Shown one piece after another: positions 57,810 to 64,000 of a stretch of DNA of 64,000 bases; position 1 is the stretch's first letter, and every line of letters starts with the position of its first letter. The stretch is from Bacteroidales bacterium. Its GTDB lineage: Bacteria > Bacteroidota > Bacteroidia > Bacteroidales > Muribaculaceae. A program made the translations under genes and the position numbers. The notes under the pieces were generated by a model. The model was not told the DNA's origin, did no database searches, and saw only the letters and a list, made by a program, of their open reading frames with translations. The stretch covers positions 1-64,000 of the forward strand of contig SFGS01000003.1 in the NCBI GenBank assembly GCA_004557565.1, written 5' to 3'.

Positions 57810-60191
57810 ATGCCAAAGAATTTAGTAATTGTTGAGTCTCCTGCTAAGGCGAAGACTATCGAAAAATATCTTGGAAAAGACTACAAGGTGATGGCAAGTC
57901 AAGGCCATATTCGCGACTTGCACAAGAGCGATTTCAGTATTGATGTGGAACATGGTTTCCGCCCTATCTACGAAATCCCTGAAGACAAGAAGCGCTGTGT
58001 AGCCGATTTGAAAAAAGCAACGAAAGAGGCACAGATGGTGTGGCTCGCATCCGATGAGGACCGCGAGGGAGAGGCTATCGCTTGGCACTTGTATGAGGTG
58101 CTTGGCTTGAAGCCCGAAACCACGCGCCGTATCGTGTTTCACGAAATCACCAAATCTGCCATTCTTGAGGCTATCGAACACCCTCGCAATATCGACATCA
58201 ATTTGGTGAACGCCCAGCAGGCGCGCCGTGTGCTCGACCGCATTGTGGGTTTTGAACTTTCGCCAGTGCTTTGGCGCAAGATTAAGCCGGGTCTGTCGGC
58301 TGGCCGTGTGCAAAGTGTGGCTGTGCGCCTCATTGCCGACCGCGAGAAGGAGATTGCCGACTTCAAGAGTGAGCCATACTTCCGTGTGACGAGTGCCATG
58401 CAGCCGCTTGGCTCCGATGCCACGCTGTCGGCAGAACTGTCGCGCCGCCTTAATAGCCGCGACGATGCCATGGCATTCCTTGAGGCGTGCAAAGATGCCT
58501 CGTTTGCCGTTAGCGATGTGAATTTGCGTCCGCTCACCAAGTGCCCAGCACCACCATTCACCACTTCCACCCTCCAGCAGGAAGCGGCCCGCAAACTGGG
58601 CTTCTCGGTTTCGCAGACCATGCGTGTGGCGCAGTCGCTCTACGAGGCTGGTCGCATCACCTACATGCGTACCGACTCGGTGAACCTTTCCACCCTCGCC
58701 CTCGGCGCTATCGCCAAGGAGGTGAAGGAGAACTATGGCGACGACAACTACAAGCACCGTCAATACACCACCAAGAGCCGTGGTGCACAGGAAGCGCACG
58801 AGGCAATTCGCCCAACCTTCGTTTCCGAACACGAAATTCAGGGCACAGCGCAAGAGAAGAAACTCTACAACTTGATTTGGAAGCGCACCATCGCCTCGCA
58901 AATGGCTGACGCGAAGATTGAAAAGACCACAGTGGACATTTCAATCAGCAACCGCGAGGAGCATTTCTCTGCCACTGGCGAAGTGGTCACCTTCCCTGGA
59001 TTCTTGAAGGTGTACACCGAATCGACCGACGACGAGACCGGCGAAAAGGGCACCGACATGCTTCCACCTATCGTGGCAGGCACACAGATGACTCCTAAAA
59101 AGATTGAAGCCACCCAGCGCTTCACCCAGCAGCCAGTGCGCTACACCGAAGCGTCGCTCGTTCGCCGTATGGAGGAATTGGGCATCGGCCGTCCATCTAC
59201 CTATGCGCCTACCATTTCCACCATTCAGCAGCGCAACTATGTGGCGAAGGGTGAAAGCAAGGGCGAATCACGCACTTGCGAGGTGCTGACGCTGTCAAAC
59301 AAGAAGATCTCGACCAAGACCAAGACCGAACTCACCGGCGCGGAAAAGGGCAAACTCATTCCTACCGATGTGGGTATGGTGGTGAACGATTTCTTAATCA
59401 AATACTTCCCAAAAATCATCGACTACAACTTCACCGCTAATGTGGAAAACGACTTCGACGACGTGGCTGAAGGCATTACGCAGTGGACCGACTCGATTGC
59501 TCATTTCTACGACGATTTCCACCCCAATATCGAGAGCGTGGCAAGTTTGCGCTTGGAGCACAAGGTGGGCGAACGCATTTTGGGCAACGACCCCAAGACT
59601 GGCAAGCCTGTGTCGGTGAAAATCACTCGCTTTGGCCCTGCCGTGCAGTTGGGCAATGCCAACGAAGATGGCGAAAAGCCCCGCTTCGCATCGCTCCATG
59701 CCGACCAGAGTATGCAGACCATCACCCTCGAAGAGGCTTTGATGCTCTTTGAGTTGCCTCGCACCCTTGGCAAGTTTGAGGGCGAAGATGTGGTGGCATC
59801 GATTGGCCGCTTCGGTCCGTACGTTCGCCACGCTGGCAAGTTTGTGAGCATTCCAAAAGGACTCACCGCCGAAACGATTAGCCTTGAGGAAGCCGAGCAA
59901 CTGATTGTTGACTATCGCAAAAACGAAGAGCAACGCGTGATTGCCACCTTCGACGAGGAACCCGATATGCAAGTGCTGAACGGCCGCTTCGGTCCGTACA
60001 TCTGCTACAAGAAGGCAAACTACAAGATTCCGAAAGGCAAAGATGCCAAGGAACTCACCCTTGCCGACTGTCGCGAGATTGTGGCTGATGAGGCAAATGC
60101 CTCAAAGTCGTCGGTACGCCGAGCCGCAGCCAAAAAGACTACGCGCAAGGCCACCACACGCAAAACCGCCACAAAGAAGGCTGCAAAATAG
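57810..60191 (+). CDS. topA: DNA topoisomerase I
   Basis: The 793-residue type IA topoisomerase relaxes negative supercoils. The start MPKNLVIVESPAKAKTIEKYL is the family N-terminus (TOPRIM Glu). TOPRIM DxD lies in WLASDEDREGEAIAWHLYE near 74-92, and the catalytic Tyr in RITYMRTDSVNL near 283. The C-terminal part has no zinc fingers but carries repeated 'GRFGPYV/I' elements (for example ASIGRFGPYVRH, LNGRFGPYICYK), the Topo_C-rpt domain of Bacteroidota/alphaproteobacterial type. The tail is a Lys/Arg/Ala/Thr low-complexity region for DNA binding. Frame upstream to 57660 is excluded by the promoter. Confidence 0.95.
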   Translation: MPKNLVIVESPAKAKTIEKYLGKDYKVMASQGHIRDLHKSDFSIDVEHGFRPIYEIPEDKKRCVADLKKATKEAQMVWLASDEDREGEAIAWHLYEVLGLKPETTRRIVFHEITKSAILEAIEHPRNIDINLVNAQQARRVLDRIVGFELSPVLWRKIKPGLSAGRVQSVAVRLIADREKEIADFKSEPYFRVTSAMQPLGSDATLSAELSRRLNSRDDAMAFLEACKDASFAVSDVNLRPLTKCPAPPFTTSTLQQEAARKLGFSVSQTMRVAQSLYEAGRITYMRTDSVNLSTLALGAIAKEVKENYGDDNYKHRQYTTKSRGAQEAHEAIRPTFVSEHEIQGTAQEKKLYNLIWKRTIASQMADAKIEKTTVDISISNREEHFSATGEVVTFPGFLKVYTESTDDETGEKGTDMLPPIVAGTQMTPKKIEATQRFTQQPVRYTEASLVRRMEELGIGRPSTYAPTISTIQQRNYVAKGESKGESRTCEVLTLSNKKISTKTKTELTGAEKGKLIPTDVGMVVNDFLIKYFPKIIDYNFTANVENDFDDVAEGITQWTDSIAHFYDDFHPNIESVASLRLEHKVGERILGNDPKTGKPVSVKITRFGPAVQLGNANEDGEKPRFASLHADQSMQTITLEEALMLFELPRTLGKFEGEDVVASIGRFGPYVRHAGKFVSIPKGLTAETISLEEAEQLIVDYRKNEEQRVIATFDEEPDMQVLNGRFGPYICYKKANYKIPKGKDAKELTLADCREIVADEANASKSSVRRAAAKKTTRKATTRKTATKKAAK

Positions 60192-60229
60192 CATCGCACA
60201 TTCACCACACGATTCGCACTGTTAGTGGA

Positions 60230-60520
60230 CTTGGGCTCACACAGATCGCACAGATCTCACAGGGTTTTCCTTTGTGGGTGGAAAATCTCACGGAGGCTCC
60301 GCTCCTTTGTTTCCTTGGGCTCACACAGATCGCACAGATCTCACGGTTTTCTTTGTGGGTGGGAAATCTCACAGATGCTCTCCGCTGATTTTCTCCAAAG
60401 GCTCACACAGATTCAACGAGATTCAACAAGAAGATTATTTGTGGAAATTTGTGGCAGAAAAAATCTTTACAAAAAAATATTTGTGTGATTCGTGAAATTC
60501 GTGGTTCTAAAACGAACCAC
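60230..60520. repeat. Cluster of CTCACACAGATCGCACAGAT iterated repeats
   Basis: GGCTCACACAGATCGCACAG occurs twice (about 60234 and 60319), each followed by GTGGGTGGAAAATCTCAC-type units. Then come ACACAGATTCAACGAGATTC (60405), TTTGTGGAAATTTGTGG and the opposite arm TGATTCGTGAAATTCGTGG (60485). ORFs here read SHRSHRSH and are not genes. It fills most of the 388-bp gap after topA. Confidence 0.7.
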
Positions 60521-60579
60521 GAATTTGTGTCTTTTGGGGTGAGGTTATGGGAGCGTCAACATTTCAATCCCTCTGGAAT

Positions 60580-61704
60580 CTATAGCAATATTGATTCGAT
60601 ATTTTTTGGGGTGATGACTTTGTAGTCGGTATTTGGGTAGGCTTTTGTGAAAATTACGGGGCATTTAGTGTGGGCTTTACGTTCGTTCCACTTGATTTCA
60701 AAAGCCTTTATTTCTCCGTCGGCCTCTTCCAGGTAGTCAATTTCCTTTTGCTGCTGCGTGCGCCAAAACCACGATTGGGCATAACTGCCGTCATAGTGAT
60801 TCTTTTTCAAGCGTTCGGCAATCACGAAGTTTTCCCACAAATTGCCCACATCTATGCGGCTCTCCACCTGTGAATAGTTGCCAATCACTGCATTGCGTAT
60901 TCCCAAATCCCAGAAATATATTTTTCGGCTGGCTTTCAGTTCATTTCTTAAATTTCGCGCATACGACTTTAATCGGAAAATGATATATGATTTTTCCAGA
61001 ATGTCGATATATCGTTCCACCGTTTTTGAGTCAAGCCCCACGGTTTGCCCAATTTCATTAAAACTCACTTGCGAGCCAATCTGATAAGCCAACGCTTGCA
61101 AAAGTTTAACCAACTTCTCCGATTTCATAATCTTGTCGAAAGAAAGGATGTCGCGGTAAAGATACGATTCCGACAGTTCCTTGAGCACAGCGCGTTCTTC
61201 TCCCACCAACTCCACCACTTCTGGGTAATACCCATACACCATTCGGTGCGGAATCATTCGCAATTCTTCGAGCAAATTGGTGTGATTCACCATCTCGCCA
61301 AAAGTGAGAGGAAACATTTTGTATTCGCGTTTTCTGCCCGTAAGTGGCTCGTTGATTTTTGAGGCAAGTTCAAACGAACTGCTTCCGGTGGCAATCACTT
61401 GCACATCAGGAATGTTGTCGGTGATTAATTTGATTTTCAATCTGATGTCTTGAATTCGCTGCGCCTCATCTATCACCACAATCCTATGGTCAGCAATGAT
61501 GCTGCGAAGGCGTGTGGAAGTGATGTCGCTAAACAGTTCTTTCACATCATATTCGTCGCCGTTAAACCACATGACATCAGTCCTGTCGCTTAACATCATT
61601 TTTAGCAAAGTGGATTTTCCCACTTGTCGCGCCCCCATAATGGTGACGGCTTTCTTGCCATTTAATACCGAGGCTATTTTTTCCTGAAGTGTTCGCTGTA
61701 TCAT
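60580..61704 (-). CDS. AAA ATPase with DUF4143-type C-terminal nuclease-like domain (gene D)
   Basis: The 374-residue shorter form of the COG1373 family has Walker A GARQVGKSTLL near 24-34, Walker B RIVVIDEAQR near 73-82, a sensor-like VIATGSSSFEL near 102 and ERYIDILEKSYIIFRLKS, a winged-helix-like stretch near 233. FWDLGIRNAVIGN near 275 and KEIDYLEEADGEIKAFEIKW near 325-344 (D...EIK) form the C-terminal domain. It differs from genes A and B in sequence but has the same order of parts. Its -33 element lies within a 32-bp repeat array. Function is unknown. Confidence 0.86.
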   Translation of the reverse strand: MIQRTLQEKIASVLNGKKAVTIMGARQVGKSTLLKMMLSDRTDVMWFNGDEYDVKELFSDITSTRLRSIIADHRIVVIDEAQRIQDIRLKIKLITDNIPDVQVIATGSSSFELASKINEPLTGRKREYKMFPLTFGEMVNHTNLLEELRMIPHRMVYGYYPEVVELVGEERAVLKELSESYLYRDILSFDKIMKSEKLVKLLQALAYQIGSQVSFNEIGQTVGLDSKTVERYIDILEKSYIIFRLKSYARNLRNELKASRKIYFWDLGIRNAVIGNYSQVESRIDVGNLWENFVIAERLKKNHYDGSYAQSWFWRTQQQKEIDYLEEADGEIKAFEIKWNERKAHTKCPVIFTKAYPNTDYKVITPKNIESILL

Positions 61705-61766
61705 AGGGCTTTTATAGTGTAATTAGAATCTTGTGCAGATAATAGAAAAACGCAGAATGATATGTG

Positions 61767-61798
61767 CAAAAATAGTGGTTTTCGCTTAAGAATCCAAA
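61767..61798 (-). promoter_or_regulatory. Promoter of ATPase gene D
   Basis: The minus strand has TTTG at 61798-61795 (inside repeat unit 1), a 20-bp spacer and TATTTTTG at 61774-61767. Confidence 0.65.
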
Positions 61799-61870
61799 AA
61801 TCTTATAAGAAATTCGGAATAGAATCCAAAAATCTTATAATATTTTCGGAATCCATTCCAAATTTATTAC
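61781..61870 (-). repeat. Array D: 32-bp repeats overlapping the promoter of ATPase gene D
   Basis: On the plus strand GAATCCAAAAATCTTATAA starts at 61790 and 61822, and TTCGGAAT starts at 61813 and 61845 (TTCG also at 61781), all 32 bp apart. A third, degenerate unit runs to about 61870. Unit 1 contains the -33 element. Confidence 0.75.
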
Positions 61871-61882
61871 CCCCCCCCCCCC
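61870..61882. repeat. Poly-C tract of 13
   Basis: A homopolymer run next to array D, about 165 bp upstream of gene D. Confidence 0.7.
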
Positions 61883-61892
61883 ATTGCTTCCT

Positions 61893-62095
61893 TGGGCTCA
61901 CACAGATTGCACAGATCTCACTTTCTTTGTGGGCGGAAAATCTCACGGAGGCTCTCCGCTCCTTTGCTTCCAAAGGCTCACACGGATTCCGCGAGATTCA
62001 ACAAGATGATTATTTGTGGGAATTTGTGTTAATTTGTGGTTTTAAAGCCAATTCACAAATTAGCACAAATTCTCACGAATTATTTGTGGGCTAAA
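61893..62095. repeat. CTCACACAGATTGCACAGAT iterated repeat cluster
   Basis: GGCTCACACAGATTGCACAG, then GGGCGGAAAATCTCACGGAG, GGCTCACACGGATTCCGCGA and TTAATTTGTGG ... ACAAATTAGCACAAATTCTC arms: the same dispersed family as elsewhere. Confidence 0.65.
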
Positions 62096-62158
62096 TGGCC
62101 TGTTTCTCAATATTTTTACATACCTTTGCCTATATACGTGCCCAAAAACCTTCGTGTC

Positions 62159-62524
62159 ATGACAGCCAGTACACCACATCGCCACACCAAAAAACGGCTA
62201 ATGAAAACCGTTGGGGCACACACGCCGTGCTCCTGTGGCTATATGCAGGGAGGGGAGCTGTATTTTTACATCAAGGACTATCAGGGCAATGTGCGCGTGG
62301 TGCTCAATCAGGCTAACCAGCCAGTGGAGATTAACAGCTACTATCCCTATGGTGGCTTAATGGCAGCCACCACCACCGAAGGCACCCAACCCTACAAATA
62401 CAGCTCCAAGGAACTCGACCGAGAAAACGGCCTCGACTGGTATGACTTCCACGCACGGCAAAGTCTATATTATTGTAGGCAAAATATTAAACGAAAAACA
62501 GCAAGCTCTGACAACGGCTCATGA
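62159..62524 (+). pseudogene. RHS core-domain fragment
   Basis: The frame contains LYFYIKDYQGNVRVVLNQAN, INSYYPYGGLMAAT and YKYSSKELDRENGLDWYDFHARQ, which is the RHS repeat-associated core. The large N-terminal part of an RHS protein is missing. After DFHARQ the usual YDP-x-GR-F motif and the next 50 or so residues are absent, and the frame runs into unrelated sequence. A toxin-like C-terminus continues in another frame. It is best read as a deletion remnant of a polymorphic toxin. Confidence 0.75.
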
Positions 62525-62738
62525 AGCCTTTGGCCATGCTTACTTTTATGAGATATTTCGGGATACGGAAAAAGCCAGCCACACATATAAACAAGAGGGG
62601 AGGATGGTTTGGGATGAAGAATTAATGGTGAATGATCTTGAAACGATAAAAATCCCGACAAATATCTTGTTGGAAAAACGTATAAAAATTGTAACAAATA
62701 TAGCTCAACAGAATTATGAAAGCAGACTTGGTAAATAA
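62442..62738 (+). pseudogene. Detached RHS C-terminal toxin-like segment with HExxxH motif
   Basis: In frame +1 relative to the RHS core, the segment reads VYIIVGKILNEKQQALTTAHEAFGHAYFYEIF near residues 8-40, with HEAFGH, a possible zinc-metallopeptidase motif common in RHS C-terminal toxin domains. The ATG at 62442 lies inside the core region; real translation is doubtful. The segment ends LGK, and the next gene starts one base after its stop. The family of the domain cannot be named with confidence. Confidence 0.5.
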
Positions 62739-62739
62739 G

Positions 62740-63216
62740 ATGATCGTAACGTTGATTTTTATGCTTGCGTCATGGACGAATTATGTATTTGCTTCAGACC
62801 AAATAAAAAATGATACTGCGATAATCGCAAAAACTGATACTATCGATTGTTACAGTGAGAAAGTGATTATAGAATACCCCTTATTAAGCAAAGCCAAATA
62901 TGATAATTATGAAGAAGGCTTTTTCAAAATGATATCTTGTTATCCCGACACTGCAGCCATAGTCTTCCATTTCGGGAGCATGGTGAATTTGCCATTAACA
63001 GACTTATCTGACAAAATAATAGAAAGTAGGTTCATATTGGGAAAGGATGTTAGAATCATAAGGGGCTATTATGTGAAAAATGGCAGAAAAAAATTTTTTA
63101 GAGAAGACAATTTCTTCCGATATAATATTACGATAGTTTACTATAATGTTGAAGCTACAGCGTTAGACCGCTATGAGCATTATTTCAATAATGTAAAAAT
63201 AATCAAAGTAAAATAA
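62740..63216 (+). CDS. Exported protein, possible immunity protein of the RHS remnant
   Basis: The 158-residue protein starts MIVTLIFMLASWTNYVFA, a signal peptide. It is AT-rich, like the RHS remnant, and starts one base after the toxin-like stop, the usual place of an immunity gene. Visible segments are KVIIEYPLLSKAKYDNYEEG near 42 and LGKDVRIIRGYYVKNGRKKFFRED near 100; no family was recognised. An alternative start at 62716 adds eight residues. Immunity function is inferred only from position. An exported antidote would fit a toxin acting outside the cytoplasm. Confidence 0.6.
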   Translation: MIVTLIFMLASWTNYVFASDQIKNDTAIIAKTDTIDCYSEKVIIEYPLLSKAKYDNYEEGFFKMISCYPDTAAIVFHFGSMVNLPLTDLSDKIIESRFILGKDVRIIRGYYVKNGRKKFFREDNFFRYNITIVYYNVEATALDRYEHYFNNVKIIKVK

Positions 63217-63292
63217 GTTGTTACCAAAATACAAACCAAAGGGACGGTTCTTTTGGTTTGTTTTCAATGCGTTGATACATTGGTGCTTGTGT

Positions 63293-63321
63293 TGAAACAT
63301 GCCGAAGGCATGTCCCTACGT
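63293..63321 (-). repeat. REP-like palindrome CATGCCGAAGGCATG, copy 3
   Basis: GAAACATGCCGAAGGCATGT then CCCTACG, identical to the copies near 138 and 18580. Confidence 0.65.
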
Positions 63322-63378
63322 TGTGATGTGATTTGTGCCCTCGCTTATTGTGGCAGGCATGAATCATCGCATATTGTC

Positions 63379-63570
63379 AAGGCTCACGCAGATCTCGCTT
63401 TGTGGGAGTTTTTAGGCTCACACAGATTCAACGAGATTCAACAAGATAATAATTTGTGAAAAATTTGTGTTGATTTGTAGCTGATTTAAAAAACCACGAA
63501 TCACACGAATATTTTTTTGTTGAATCCGTGCGGTTATTCTTGTTGAATCTTGTTGAATCTGTGTGAGGGT
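63379..63570. repeat. CTCACACAGATTCAACGAGATTC repeat cluster
   Basis: GGCTCACGCAGATCTCGCTT, GGCTCACACAGATTCAACGA, AATTTGTGAAAAATTTGTG, CCACGAATCACACGAATATT and TTGTTGAATCTGTGTGAGG complete both arms. They occupy much of the 464-bp gap before the last gene. Confidence 0.65.
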
Positions 63571-63650
63571 TTTTTGTTTGTTGAGGGGGAGTGGAGGGTG
63601 ATTTTTTGTGTGAATGGGGTGGGGGATTTTGATGTGCCGTGGTTTTTCTG

Positions 63651-63658
63651 TATTTTTG
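63651..63658 (+). promoter_or_regulatory. -7 box (TATTTTTG) of the PEP synthase-like gene
   Basis: An exact TAnnTTTG 22 bp before the ATG at 63681; the -33 TTTG lies near 63628. Confidence 0.55.
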
Positions 63659-63680
63659 TGATAATTAAATTGTCACAAGC

Positions 63681-64000
63681 ATGAATGAGGCTCTATTAAG
63701 TCAACTATTTCTTAAAGACACGGCGTTTCACGACCTGATGCGTCAGCATATCACCAATGTGCTGCTCATCGCTTCCACCTACGATGCGTTTATGATGGAG
63801 GAAGATGGGCGCGTGGAGGAACAGATTTTCTTTGAGTATATGTCGCTCAACCTGTCGTCGCCCCCTCGTGTGACGCGAGTGTCGAACTACGATGAGGCTT
63901 TCGCCGCCATAAGTGTGAAGAAGTTCGACCTGATTATCGCCATGCCTGGTGTGGATGTGAGCGAAACCTTCGTGAAGGCGAAAGACTTCAAGCGACTTTA
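63681..64000 (+). CDS. N-terminal part of a PEP synthase / PPDK-like protein (cut by window end)
   Basis: The frame is open from ATG to the window edge (106 codons): MNEALLSQLFLKDTAFHDLM ... ITNVLLIASTYDAFMMEEDG ... KKFDLIIAMPGVDV. The strand-helix pattern with VLLIASTYDAF and DLIIAMPGVD resembles a response-regulator receiver. Bacteroidota PEP synthase (pyruvate phosphate dikinase-like, PEP/pyruvate-binding) proteins start this way before their ATP-grasp domain. The catalytic parts lie outside the window, so the call rests only on the N-terminus. Confidence 0.55.
   Translation, partial: MNEALLSQLFLKDTAFHDLMRQHITNVLLIASTYDAFMMEEDGRVEEQIFFEYMSLNLSSPPRVTRVSNYDEAFAAISVKKFDLIIAMPGVDVSETFVKAKDFKRL

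Noticed and set aside
60225..60495. Frames encoding SHRSHRSH-type peptides after topA
   Set aside because: Read-through of the same dispersed repeats.
62101..62250. TACCTTTG at 62121 as promoter of a functional RHS gene
   Set aside because: A good -7 match, but the downstream frame is a fragment without the RHS N-terminus, so a working transcript unit is not supported.
1..64000. tRNA, rRNA, tmRNA or SRP RNA genes
   Set aside because: No cloverleaf, conserved rRNA blocks or tmRNA/SRP signatures were seen on either strand by eye; tRNAscan-SE and Infernal would settle it.

Overview
The window reads as ordinary chromosome of a Bacteroidales bacterium (phylum Bacteroidota; Prevotellaceae- or Muribaculaceae-like, family not settled). 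The evidence is a SusC/SusD pair, the long Bacteroidota form of signal peptidase I, WbqC, DUF2723, DUF4230, the order yceD-rpmF-fabH-era-der, and many promoters of the Bacteroidota type (TTTG at -33, TAnnTTTG at -7). No rRNA, tRNA, CRISPR array or intact insertion sequence was seen.

Layout. 0.2-5.2 kb: a minus-strand operon of a THUMP/SAM RNA methyltransferase, purD, a membrane protein and pdxB. 5.3-6.8 kb: ATPase-nuclease gene A behind a 33-bp repeat array. 7.2-12.5 kb: lepB, WbqC-like, a BASS-type transporter and an SF1 helicase. 13.2-18.2 kb: susC/susD. 18.6-20.1 kb: ATPase-nuclease gene B with its own 33-bp array. 20.3-25 kb: PIG-L deacetylase, Zn alcohol dehydrogenase, MmcQ/YjbR, rnpA-yidD-tatD, a lipoprotein, mscL. 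25.3-28.3 kb: gapA, then a peroxide-stress unit (Fur/PerR regulator plus two rubrerythrins of mirrored domain order). 28.4-32.7 kb: GH3 enzyme, a beta-flower protein, an ABC-type ATPase/TOPRIM-like pair and a small secreted protein. 32.9-38.2 kb: DUF2723 giant membrane protein, polysaccharide deacetylase, queG. 38.3-39.8 kb: ATPase-nuclease gene C with a 52-bp array. 40.2-46.8 kb: outer-membrane barrel, two DUF4230 genes, then yceD-rpmF-fabH-era-der. 47-55 kb: a candidate small RNA, REP elements, a Zn/Cd-type P-ATPase, polA, a polyprenyl synthase, a glycerophosphodiesterase. 55-57.4 kb: an AT-rich type II restriction-modification pair. 57.8-60.2 kb: topA. 60.6-61.9 kb: ATPase-nuclease gene D with a 32-bp array. 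62.2-63.2 kb: a broken RHS toxin with a possible immunity gene. The window ends inside a PEP synthase-like gene.

The most unusual pattern is that four separate AAA/ATPase genes (A-D), each with a C-terminal D...ExK nuclease-like motif, each carry a private helically phased repeat array at their promoter. Arrays A and B share the same 33-bp period and a 20-bp core identical at 17 positions, in the same orientation to the gene; C and D carry unrelated sequences with 52- and 32-bp periods. This suggests that each ATPase, or a partner, recognises its own array, either for autoregulation or as an address site.

Intergenic space is unusually full of small repeats: GTAG-headed REP palindromes, 22-bp perfect palindromes, CTCACACAGAT-type iterated inverted repeats (about eight clusters) and short tandem repeats of 9-14 bp. 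These create many spurious ORFs, which were left out.
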